Assembly: GCA_045540975.1 (NCBI GenBank)
Contig: JAZQIE010000103.1
Coordinates: 1 to 7,739 of the forward strand
Reading direction: 5' to 3'
Length of the DNA: 7,739 nucleotides
Source of the DNA: SIG510 sp045540975
GTDB lineage: Bacteria > Bacillota > Clostridia > Oscillospirales > JAAYXM01
The notes below the pieces were generated by a model, which was given only the letters and a program-made list of their open reading frames with translations, made no database searches and was not told the origin of the DNA. Below, piece by piece: positions 1-6,100 of this stretch (within the stretch, counting starts at the first letter, position 1; each line of letters starts with the position of its first letter). The translations under genes were made by a program, and so were the position numbers.

Positions 1-1
1 G

Positions 2-619
2 GCTCACAGAACGACATGGCTACGACCCGACTCCTCTTGCGTCGCGTTTGAGGTGCTCTCCGAAATCCTCTCTGCAGCGAGCGGGATGTCACTCCCCGAA
101 ATTTTGGAGCGCGAGATTTTCTCTCCTCTCGGCATGACGGATACCACCTTCTCGCCAAGCGACGAAGCGTGGGGGCGCACGGTTGCGCTGCATGACCGTG
201 TTGACGGGGAAAACGTCATCGGGAAAACAATGCCCGGCTGTGTTTTTGAAGGCTTTCCGCACACCCATCCGCTCGGCGGCGGCGGGCTTGTGTCCACACT
301 TGAGGATTACGGCAGGTTTGCCGCGTGTCTGCTTGCAAACGGCGCGGGAATTGTCGGAGAAGAAACCTTCGCGGGTCTTCGCACTCCGCAAATCGCAAAA
401 GAGGGCAATGAAGCGTGGGGCTTCGGTGTCCGTGTCATCACGGGGAAGCACACCCTCCCAATCGGAGCATTCGGTTGGAGCGGTGCGTACGGAAGCCATT
501 TCTGGATAGACCCGAAAAACCGAATCCTCGCGATTATGATGAAGAACTCACGTGTGGACGGCGGCGCGGACAATCAATCCGCAAAAGCCTTTGAACACGC
601 GGTCTATGACGCAATCTAA
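2..619 (+). CDS. Serine hydrolase / beta-lactamase-fold protein, C-terminal part (5' end outside window)
   Basis: The frame is open from base 2 and ends at TAA 617-619, giving about 205 residues of a longer protein. The segment around E-V-L-S-E-I-L-S-A-A-S-G-M-S-L followed by E-I-F-S-P-L-G-M-T-D-T-T-F is the classic block of the class C beta-lactamase/penicillin-binding-protein-like family (Pfam Beta-lactamase). GGGGLVSTLEDYGRFAACLL and the late GWSGAYGSHFWIDPKN block match the same family. The nucleophile motif SxxK lies upstream of the window and cannot be inspected. The canonical YxN motif, expected near the left edge, is not obvious in the visible residues. Family members are esterases, D-amino-acid or peptide hydrolases and carboxypeptidases, so the substrate cannot be named. 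A GTG at 53 could be taken as a start, but homology clearly continues upstream of it, so I treat the gene as truncated by the window. It converges on the AraC gene across a shared terminator. Confidence 0.87.
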   Translation, partial: AHRTTWLRPDSSCVAFEVLSEILSAASGMSLPEILEREIFSPLGMTDTTFSPSDEAWGRTVALHDRVDGENVIGKTMPGCVFEGFPHTHPLGGGGLVSTLEDYGRFAACLLANGAGIVGEETFAGLRTPQIAKEGNEAWGFGVRVITGKHTLPIGAFGWSGAYGSHFWIDPKNRILAIMMKNSRVDGGADNQSAKAFEHAVYDAI

Positions 620-657
620 AAAAAGGTGTAAGTCCAATCGGACTTACACCTTTTTCT
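620..657. terminator. Bidirectional intrinsic terminator between convergent genes
   Basis: A perfect 11-bp stem, GGTGTAAGTCC (625-635) and GGACTTACACC (640-650), closes a 4-nt AATC loop. It is preceded by seven A (618-624) and followed by five T and a C. The A tract becomes a U tail when read leftward, so the same hairpin can stop both the hydrolase transcript (+) and the oxidoreductase/AraC transcript (-). It lies between the + stop at 619 and the - stop at 656-658, exactly where a shared terminator is expected. Confidence 0.93.
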
Positions 658-1528
658 ACTTAATCGGGGGGATGTACTTGGACGGGACCTGACCCGTATA
701 CGCGCGAAACGCACGGTTGAAATTTGCGGTGCTGTTAAATCCGCAGGCGAGCGCAAGCTCAAGCATGGTGCCGCGGAAGTTGGGGAGCAATTCAATCGCG
801 TGGAACACGCGCTTGGTATTGATATACTCCACGGGGGTCAGACCGTTTAAGTGCTTAAACTGGGTGGTATAGTAATTGGGGGAAAGCCCCGCAAGTGCGG
901 CAAGCTCCGCAATGGTGAGCGGCTCGGTGAGATGCTCGTCGATATACCGCATGGTGTTGCGGATTCCCTCCACACTGGGAGAGCGGAGAGCGGTGCGCTC
1001 ATCCGAGGCAAATCCGAAATCGCGCATCAGCGTGAGCAGAATCATAAACAGCCGCATCTTGACCATATGCGCATAGCCGTATTTCTGCGAGAGAAATTCC
1101 TGCCCAATCTCACCCAAAAGGTCGCGCACGGTCTGAAGCGCGGGATTTTCGCGGTCCAGACGGTTCTCAAATCCGTCCTGCGCAGGGGCAAAAATGTTCA
1201 AGTAATTGAGGTCAAACGAGTCGTTGCCTTGCCATACAAAGGCAGGGTCAAACCGCAGATTCTCAATCGTGCCGCGTCCCTTGGATTTGATGATGCGGTG
1301 CTTTTCGTTCGAGCGCAGAAGGAACACATCTCCCGGTCGGATTCCGTATTCCTTCCCTGCAATCTCAATGATGCCTTCAAAATCAATGAAGTGGGTAAAC
1401 TCGGGCGCGATATGATGGTCATACGGCCCGTAAATCACACGGTCTTGCTCCGCGGTCGTTCTGGCATACTTGATGTAATAGAGTACATCGCGTGTGCCGT
1501 TTTCGGATTTGAGCGTGTAAAAACTCAT
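656..1528 (-). CDS. AraC-family transcriptional regulator (cupin sensor + double HTH)
   Basis: This 290-residue protein has the usual length and layout of the AraC/XylS family. Residues about 1-130 look like a cupin-type ligand-binding half: FEGIIEIAGKEYGIRPGDVFLLRSNEKHRI is the typical beta-barrel segment with the G-D-V-F-L/H-R pattern. Residues 188-290 form the DNA-binding half. The first helix-turn-helix is near residues 207-226 (IAELAALAGLSPNYYTTQFK). The second is near 255-275, ending in the family signature ACGFNSTANFNRAFRAYTGQVPSKY. The start ATG (1528-1526) shares its A with the TAA stop of the upstream oxidoreductase, and no good Shine-Dalgarno site precedes it, so translation is probably coupled. 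Cupin-type AraC proteins usually sense a sugar or sugar derivative and activate an adjacent operon. The linked oxidoreductase fits sugar metabolism, but the ligand is unknown. Plausible targets are its own operon and the divergent oxidoreductase operon. Confidence 0.95.
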   Translation of the reverse strand: MSFYTLKSENGTRDVLYYIKYARTTAEQDRVIYGPYDHHIAPEFTHFIDFEGIIEIAGKEYGIRPGDVFLLRSNEKHRIIKSKGRGTIENLRFDPAFVWQGNDSFDLNYLNIFAPAQDGFENRLDRENPALQTVRDLLGEIGQEFLSQKYGYAHMVKMRLFMILLTLMRDFGFASDERTALRSPSVEGIRNTMRYIDEHLTEPLTIAELAALAGLSPNYYTTQFKHLNGLTPVEYINTKRVFHAIELLPNFRGTMLELALACGFNSTANFNRAFRAYTGQVPSKYIPPIK

Positions 1529-2556
1529 TAGAAGCCGTAGTCAACTTTGACCGGAACGTTGGTTTCGCAGGACTCGATAATCGCGGTGCAGACCGAAACC
1601 GTGGATGCACCCTCAGCACCGCTGAGTGCGGGCGGGGTGTTGGTCAGAATGCATTCGCAGAAATCCTTGATTTCGCCGCCAACGTTGTGGTTGTTGACGT
1701 TTACGGGGATGCGGATTTCCACTTCCTTGGACGGAACACCGAGGAACTCTTCTTCCTCGCCGTTTTTGTTCTTGAAGAGGGAGAGGAAATTCGAGGTGTT
1801 GTCCACAATGATGGTACCCTCGGTGCCGTACAGTACGGTGCGCATGGTGTAGTTGCGCTTGCAGCCGATGGAGCAGAAGATTTTCGCCTTGACATCGTTC
1901 GGCATATCCATCAGCGCGATGACACAGTCGTCGGTCGGCCAATGCTTTAATACCTTACGGTTGGAGTAACCGAATACCTGAGACGGGTTGCCGCAAATCC
2001 AGCGCAGCAGGTCGACCGCATGGCAGCCGCCGCCGATGAGACCGTGGCGCGGGGATGCGGGGTCAAATCTCCAGGAAGCCTGCATCTTGGAATAGTCATG
2101 TGCATATTCACTTTCCGCAAAGAAGAGTTCACCGATTTCGCCCGCGTCAATGAGTTCCTTTGCACGGATAAAGCCCGGGGTGAAGCGGCATACCTGACCT
2201 ACCATCAGGAATTTTCCGGTTTCCTTGGAAACACGAATCATTTCCTTGCATTCGTCGAGTTTCAGTGCCATCGGCTTTTCGCACATCACGTGCTTGCCCG
2301 CACGAAGTGCGCGGATGGTCATTTCGGCATGAATCTGGTCGGGCAGTGCGAGGGTGACCGCCTCGATTTCGGGATTATTGAAAATCTCTTCCGCATCGGT
2401 CACATACGGAATCTTGTATTCAGCGGAAATCTCTTTTGCATATTCTTCGTTTGTGTCGCAGAAGCAAACCAGTTCGGTGTTGCTGCTTCTGATAGCACCT
2501 TCGATGTGATTACGGCCGAAGCGTGCGCCAATAACTGCGAGTTTTACTTTTTTCAT
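1528..2556 (-). CDS. Gfo/Idh/MocA-family NAD(P)-dependent oxidoreductase
   Basis: The 342-residue product matches the usual length of Gfo/Idh/MocA dehydrogenases, cytosolic enzymes that oxidise or reduce sugars, inositols and related polyols. The N-terminal Rossmann fold begins KLAVIGARFGRNHIEGA. Residue 12 is Arg where the GxGxxG dinucleotide loop normally has its second Gly. Residues 93-95 (E-K-P) carry the family's conserved lysine in MCEKPMALKLDECKEM. Residues 175-182 (G-G-G-C-H-A-V-D) hold the catalytic-type His179 and Asp182, followed by LLRWICG. The C-terminal beta-sheet domain reads through TVLYGTEGTIIVDN, also typical. The start ATG at 2556 has AAAGGAGA (2563-2570) ahead of it with a 7-nt spacer. 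It is the first gene of the minus-strand operon, and AraC follows with a one-base overlap. The substrate cannot be inferred; there is no sugar kinase or transporter in view. A scyllo-inositol or glucose-fructose type activity would be a guess. Confidence 0.93.
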   Translation of the reverse strand: MKKVKLAVIGARFGRNHIEGAIRSSNTELVCFCDTNEEYAKEISAEYKIPYVTDAEEIFNNPEIEAVTLALPDQIHAEMTIRALRAGKHVMCEKPMALKLDECKEMIRVSKETGKFLMVGQVCRFTPGFIRAKELIDAGEIGELFFAESEYAHDYSKMQASWRFDPASPRHGLIGGGCHAVDLLRWICGNPSQVFGYSNRKVLKHWPTDDCVIALMDMPNDVKAKIFCSIGCKRNYTMRTVLYGTEGTIIVDNTSNFLSLFKNKNGEEEEFLGVPSKEVEIRIPVNVNNHNVGGEIKDFCECILTNTPPALSGAEGASTVSVCTAIIESCETNVPVKVDYGF

Positions 2557-2562
2557 GGAAAA

Positions 2563-2570
2563 TCTCCTTT
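2563..2570 (-). promoter_or_regulatory. Ribosome binding site of the oxidoreductase gene
   Basis: Read on the minus strand, AAAGGAGA lies upstream of the ATG at 2556, with GGAG 7 nt from the start. It fixes this ATG as the start codon. Confidence 0.85.
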
Positions 2571-2592
2571 CAAAAGATAAGATTCTAATTGG

Positions 2593-2622
2593 AGTTTAGC
2601 ACGAAAGCATAGGAGATTGCAA
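2593..2622 (-). promoter_or_regulatory. Candidate leftward promoter for the oxidoreductase/AraC operon
   Basis: On the minus strand TTGCAA (2622-2617, 4 of 6 to the -35 consensus) is followed after 18 bp by TAAACT (2598-2593, 4 of 6 to the -10 consensus). The start of transcription would fall around 2586, leaving a leader of about 30 nt to the ATG at 2556. Both boxes are imperfect, as expected for an activator-dependent promoter. This is read from consensus only. Confidence 0.4.
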
Positions 2623-2676
2623 CATCAAATCGCAGATTCTTGCAAAAAAATCTCCGATTTTGCATATTTTTTCGGG
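2615..2676. repeat. Three imperfect direct repeats spaced 20-21 bp, candidate AraC operator
   Basis: Three similar units start at 2615, 2635 and 2656: GATTGCAACATCAAATC, GATTCTTGCAAAAAAATC and GATTTTGCATATTTTTTC. Each has GATT, a GCA core, an A/T run and a terminal TC. The 20-21 bp period places them on one face of the helix at two turns, the arrangement typical of half-sites for AraC-family proteins. They lie between the two divergent genes and overlap both candidate -35 boxes. That the units are alike is visible; that the AraC protein binds them is inference, and AT-richness makes chance similarity possible. Confidence 0.45.
2640..2668 (+). promoter_or_regulatory. Candidate rightward promoter for the 2-oxoacid oxidoreductase operon
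   Basis: TTGCAA (2640-2645) and CATATT (2663-2668) are separated by 17 bp; each matches four of six consensus positions. Transcription would begin near 2675, about 30 nt ahead of the ATG at 2706. The -35 box lies within the second of the three direct repeats. Confidence 0.5.
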
Positions 2677-2695
2677 GATGCCAAAAACTACCCGT

Positions 2696-2701
2696 AAGGA
2701 G
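2696..2701 (+). promoter_or_regulatory. Ribosome binding site of the gamma-delta subunit gene
   Basis: AAGGAG lies 4 nt before ATG 2706 and 10 nt before the in-frame ATG 2712, so either can be the start. It rules out the longer open frame that reaches back to a TTG at 2640, because that stretch contains the promoter boxes and this site. Confidence 0.8.
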
Positions 2702-2705
2702 TGTG

Positions 2706-3755
2706 ATGCTGATGAAATTACCCAAACACAACGAGGGTGGATATTTTGAACTGCGACTTGAGAGCATTGGCGGAATGGGTGCCAACTTACTCGGGAAAAT
2801 GCTGGGAGAGCTCGGCGCGATGTACATGGGGCTGAATGCCGCGAGTTTTTCCAGTTACGGCTCGGAAAAACGCGGCTCACCCGTGCAGGCATTCATTCGC
2901 TGGAGCATCGGTGAGATTCGGGAAAACAGCCCGATTACACATCCGCATATTCTGGGCATCTTCCATGAACGGCTGGGGGAAAGCGTGACCGCGGGAGTGA
3001 GCGCGGACACCTGCGTTGTGGTAAATACCGCGCACGCTCCCGAGGAGGCGGCGCGCAATCTCCGACTTCCCGATTGCACGGTGCTCTGCATCGACGCGCA
3101 AAAAATTGCCATGGAGAGCAAAAGCCGTGTGAATATGGTCATGCTGGGCGCGATTGTGCGCGCGTGCGGATTTGTGCCGTTTGATGCCGCCGAGCGGATG
3201 GTACGGGAGACCGTGGGCAAAAAATATCCAAAACTGTTGGAGGGAAACCTCGCAGGGCTTTGCCGCGGCTATAACGAATACCAAATCAAGGCGGTCGCAA
3301 CGGGATATCCTCTGCATCCCTACACACGCCCCACCCCGCGTTGGGGGTATTCCACCGCACCGCTCGGCGGCGCGAATCCGTGCATCGGAAACAGCGTGCA
3401 AAACGATCTTTCCGCTAGCCGTGAAGGGTATTTGCCCCTCTTCCTGCCCGAAAAATGTATCCATTGCGGACTGTGTGATTCCACCTGCCCGGATATGGTC
3501 TTCCGTTTTGAGCGGGACGGGGAGGGGAAGATGAAAAACCGCGGCTTGGATTACCGCCATTGTAAGGGGTGCTTGCGGTGTGTGGAGATTTGTCCGACAA
3601 ACGCGCTGATACGCGGGCTTGAGCGCGAGCATCCAAACCCCAAACATCAAGTGGAACACCGCGACTTGATCCGTGAGATTTTTGCATTCCGCTCGCGCGG
3701 TGCGGATGCATCGGTCACAAGTGAATCAGGCTCAGAGGGAGAGGTGCTTCGATGA
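2706..3755 (+). CDS. 2-oxoacid:ferredoxin oxidoreductase, fused gamma-delta subunit
   Basis: The protein is 349 residues from ATG 2706 (347 from ATG 2712). Residues about 15-190 are the gamma domain (Pfam POR), starting ELRLESIGGMGANLLGKMLGELG and continuing SSYGSEKRGSPVQAFIRWS, the usual gamma signature; this domain contributes to coenzyme A handling. Residues about 245-305 are a delta-type ferredoxin domain with two [4Fe-4S] ligand sets: C251, C254, C257 and C261-P, then C286, C289, C292 and C296-P. These would carry electrons from the thiamine diphosphate site of the partner chain to ferredoxin. The last 45 residues are a charged tail without a recognisable domain. Stop TGA 3753-3755 overlaps the next start (ATGA), so the two chains are translationally coupled and very likely form one complex. 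In the single-chain clostridial enzyme the same domains occur in the order alpha-gamma-delta-beta; here they are split and rearranged. Confidence 0.94.
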   Translation: MLMKLPKHNEGGYFELRLESIGGMGANLLGKMLGELGAMYMGLNAASFSSYGSEKRGSPVQAFIRWSIGEIRENSPITHPHILGIFHERLGESVTAGVSADTCVVVNTAHAPEEAARNLRLPDCTVLCIDAQKIAMESKSRVNMVMLGAIVRACGFVPFDAAERMVRETVGKKYPKLLEGNLAGLCRGYNEYQIKAVATGYPLHPYTRPTPRWGYSTAPLGGANPCIGNSVQNDLSASREGYLPLFLPEKCIHCGLCDSTCPDMVFRFERDGEGKMKNRGLDYRHCKGCLRCVEICPTNALIRGLEREHPNPKHQVEHRDLIREIFAFRSRGADASVTSESGSEGEVLR

Positions 3756-5944
3756 AAGAACAAATCCAAATCTTTGAAAGCGGAAATGAACTGGCGGCAT
3801 ATGCTGCGCGCCAAATCAATTACCATGTGATGGGCTATTACCCCATCACACCCTCCACACAAATCGCGGAGGAGCTGGACGCCATGTACGCCGCAGGGGA
3901 GCACGACATCCGACTCATCGCGGCGGAAGGGGAGCACAGCGCGGCAGGAGTTTGCTACGGCGCATCCACGGGCGGCGGGCGTGTATTCAACGCCACCTCC
4001 GCAAACGGACTTCTCTATGCCTTGGAGCAGCTTCCCGTACAATCGGGCACACGCTATCCTATGGTGATGAATGTCGCATGCCGCACGGTTTCGGGTCCGC
4101 TCTCCATCAAGGGGGACCACAGCGACATCATGTACTGCTTAAACACAGGCTGGGTGATTCTGTTTGCCAATTCCCCGCAGGCGGTGTACGACATGAACAT
4201 CTGCGCACTCAAAATCGCGGAAGCCGTGCGCCTTCCCGTCATTGTCGCGTTTGACGGCTTTTTTACCAGCCACCAAAAACGGAAGTGCAGTGTCTTCAAG
4301 CATGACGAAGATGTCAGAGAATTTATCGGGGAATACACACCGAAGCACTCCACTCTGGATTTGGAGCATCCCGTCACGGTCGGCTCCTATATGAATGAGC
4401 CGGATATCATCAACAACAAATACCAGCTTCATCTGGGCATGGAATATGCGCGCGAAGTGATTCCAAAGGTGTTTGCGGAATTTGAGGCAATTTCGTCTCG
4501 GCGGTATCAAACCGTGCAAACCCACCGCACCGAGGATGCCGAGGTCATTTTAGTCCTTTTGGGCTCAAGTTACCATACCGCTTGTGCCGCGGCGGATGAA
4601 CTCAGAGACGAGGGAAAACGGGTGGGTGTCTGTACCGTGAATACCCTGCGCCCGTTTCCGACCGAGTTGAAAGATATCCTCAAATCCGCCAAAACCGTGG
4701 TGGTGGGTGACCGTCAGGACAGTTACGGTGCAGGCGGCGGCAATCTGTCGCTTGAAATCCGCGCACTCCTCGAAGGGAAAACAAAGGTCAAAAGCCGTGT
4801 GTACGGTCTCGGCGGCTTGGAATTCTTCCGCGAGGATGCCGCGGCACTTTTTGCGGTCGGCTTTGACGAAAAGAGCACGGATTTTGACTACTTTGGTCAA
4901 ACAGAAGGCACAGACGCGGAAGCTCCACAATTTTTCGCACCCATTACCGATGCAAGTCCGGGCATCACCACCTGCACCGTGGGGGAGCATGGCATGGAGG
5001 TGCGCGGCGGTGGGGTCCGTGACGTGACCGCAATGCCCAAACGCCTCGCCCCGGGTCACGGTGCCTGCCCCGGCTGTGGCATCCCGGTCAACGTCAATCT
5101 GTTTTTGTCGGGCATCGAGGGAAATGTGGTACTCCTCTTCCAGACCGGCTGCGGCATGGTGGTGACCACGGGCTACCCCAACACCGCATTCCGTGTCCCG
5201 TATCTGCACAATCTCTTCCAAAACGGTGCGGCAACACTCTCGGGTCTTTCCGAGATGTTTTCCGAACGGCAAAGACGCGGAGAAATTCCGCAGGGTGACA
5301 TCACCTTCGTCATGGTCAGCGGAGACGGCGGTATGGACATCGGCATGGGCTCTGCCCTCGGTGCGGCGCTCAGAGGCAGCCGCATGATTCTGCTCGAATA
5401 TGACAACGGCGGCTATATGAACACGGGCTACCAGCTTTCCTATTCCACACCCAAGGGTGCAAAAAGCGCCACCTCGCATTTGGGTGTCGCACAGTCGGGT
5501 AAAGCCTTCTTCCACAAGGATATGCCCATGATTATGGCAGGAAGCGGACTCCCGTACCTCGCAACCGCGGCGGAAAGCCACCCGTCTGACCTCATCAAAA
5601 AAGCCGCGAAAGCAAAATACTGCGCGCAGAATTTAGGGATGGCATATGTCAAAGTCCTGTCCGCCTGCCCGCTCAACTGGGGCGATGACCCCAACGGCGA
5701 GCGGGAGGTTATCCGCAAAGCGGTGGACACCTGCTATTTCCCGCTCTTTGAAATGGAGCAGGGGATTACCCGCCTCACCTACACCCCGAAAGAAAAACTC
5801 CCCATCACCGATTGGCTCTCTCTGATGGGGAGAACAAAGCACCTCGCACGTGCGGAATACCGCCCGATTGCGGAGGAAATCCAAGCCGAGGTCGACCGCC
5901 GCTGGGCGCGGCTCAAAGCCCGTCACGAGCACCCGCTATTGTAG
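3752..5944 (+). CDS. 2-oxoacid:ferredoxin oxidoreductase, fused alpha-beta subunit (pyruvate/2-oxoisovalerate type)
   Basis: This 730-residue chain joins the alpha and beta subunits. Residues 1-250 are the pyrimidine-binding alpha domain, with YYPITPSTQIAEELD (T33) and AAEGEHSAAG, whose E61 fits the glutamate that activates thiamine diphosphate. SGPLSIKGDHSDIM is typical of PorA. Residues 261-365 are the alpha domain II (VNTLRPFPTEL). After a linker, residues about 435-730 are the beta chain. It has C439-PG-C442, C467 (TGC) and C639 (SACPLNW) as the four probable ligands of its [4Fe-4S] cluster. GDGG 525-527 and DN 551-552 supply the Mg-thiamine diphosphate site. YPNTAFRVPYLHN and YDNGGYMNTGYQLSYSTPKGA resemble PorB. 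The expected reaction is 2-oxoacid + CoA + oxidised ferredoxin to acyl-CoA + CO2 + reduced ferredoxin, in the cytosol. Pyruvate is likely but a branched-chain oxoacid is possible. GAGAGG (3739-3744) serves as the ribosome site. Confidence 0.95.
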   Translation: MKEQIQIFESGNELAAYAARQINYHVMGYYPITPSTQIAEELDAMYAAGEHDIRLIAAEGEHSAAGVCYGASTGGGRVFNATSANGLLYALEQLPVQSGTRYPMVMNVACRTVSGPLSIKGDHSDIMYCLNTGWVILFANSPQAVYDMNICALKIAEAVRLPVIVAFDGFFTSHQKRKCSVFKHDEDVREFIGEYTPKHSTLDLEHPVTVGSYMNEPDIINNKYQLHLGMEYAREVIPKVFAEFEAISSRRYQTVQTHRTEDAEVILVLLGSSYHTACAAADELRDEGKRVGVCTVNTLRPFPTELKDILKSAKTVVVGDRQDSYGAGGGNLSLEIRALLEGKTKVKSRVYGLGGLEFFREDAAALFAVGFDEKSTDFDYFGQTEGTDAEAPQFFAPITDASPGITTCTVGEHGMEVRGGGVRDVTAMPKRLAPGHGACPGCGIPVNVNLFLSGIEGNVVLLFQTGCGMVVTTGYPNTAFRVPYLHNLFQNGAATLSGLSEMFSERQRRGEIPQGDITFVMVSGDGGMDIGMGSALGAALRGSRMILLEYDNGGYMNTGYQLSYSTPKGAKSATSHLGVAQSGKAFFHKDMPMIMAGSGLPYLATAAESHPSDLIKKAAKAKYCAQNLGMAYVKVLSACPLNWGDDPNGEREVIRKAVDTCYFPLFEMEQGITRLTYTPKEKLPITDWLSLMGRTKHLARAEYRPIAEEIQAEVDRRWARLKARHEHPLL

Positions 5945-5964
5945 AATAGTGGGTGCTCTTTCTT
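5927..5964 (+). terminator. Intrinsic terminator overlapping the stop codon of the alpha-beta gene
   Basis: GAGCACCCGCTATT (5927-5940) pairs with AATAGTGGGTGCTC (5945-5958) as a 14-bp stem with a single G-U pair, and TTTCTT follows. The 4-nt loop GTAG holds the TAG stop (5942-5944), so the left arm encodes the last five residues (E-H-P-L-L). It isolates the oxidoreductase operon from the surface protein gene. Confidence 0.9.
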
Positions 5965-6014
5965 GGGGGCAATTTTTTTTAGCCTTAAAATTTTTCCAAT
6001 TACCGAAAAAACTC

Positions 6015-6043
6015 TTTTCAAATTATTAAAGTTGTGTTACAAT
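6015..6043 (+). promoter_or_regulatory. Promoter of the secreted protein gene (extended -10)
   Basis: TTTTCA (6015-6020, 4 of 6) and TACAAT (6038-6043, 5 of 6) are separated by exactly 17 bp, and TGT directly before the -10 box makes an extended -10 element. Positions 5971-6014 upstream are rich in A and T runs, like an UP element. Transcription would start near 6050. This is the best promoter in the window and suggests strong expression. Confidence 0.75.
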
Positions 6044-6052
6044 GAGTTTATC

Positions 6053-6076
6053 TTGGGGTTGTGTACCATACCCCAA
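6053..6076 (+). promoter_or_regulatory. Leader stem-loop at the predicted mRNA 5' end
   Basis: TTGGGGT (6053-6059) pairs with ACCCCAA (6070-6076) around a 10-nt loop. Because the predicted start of transcription is about 6050, the hairpin would sit at the very 5' end of the mRNA, where such structures are known to protect messages from decay. No T run follows, so it is not a terminator. It leaves the ribosome site free. Confidence 0.5.
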
Positions 6077-6084
6077 AACATCCA

Positions 6085-6092
6085 TAAGGAGG
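6085..6092 (+). promoter_or_regulatory. Strong ribosome binding site of the secreted protein gene
   Basis: TAAGGAGG is nearly a full complement of the 16S 3' end and lies 8 nt before ATG 6101. It settles this ATG rather than the in-frame ATG at 6113. Confidence 0.9.
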
Positions 6093-6100
6093 AAAACACT

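Noticed and set aside
851..1531. A 226-codon plus-strand open frame opposite the AraC gene, and a similar 186-codon one at 2020-2580 opposite the oxidoreductase.
   Set aside because: Both are in-register antisense shadows of clearly homologous genes, with no supporting motif.
2673..2695. A short CGGG/CCCG inverted repeat just before the gamma-delta ribosome site, considered as a riboswitch or attenuator.
   Set aside because: Only 4 bp pair, there is no T run, and the leader is too short for a sensing domain.
2640..2705. A 22-codon N-terminal extension of the gamma-delta subunit from a TTG at 2640.
   Set aside because: The stretch contains candidate promoter boxes and the AAGGAG site, and its residues do not resemble the start of the gamma domain.
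4565..5581. A 338-codon minus-strand open frame inside the alpha-beta oxidoreductase gene.
   Set aside because: It is in the same codon register as the sense gene and open for the same codon-bias reason. Its product is rich in His, Cys and Arg without any known motif.
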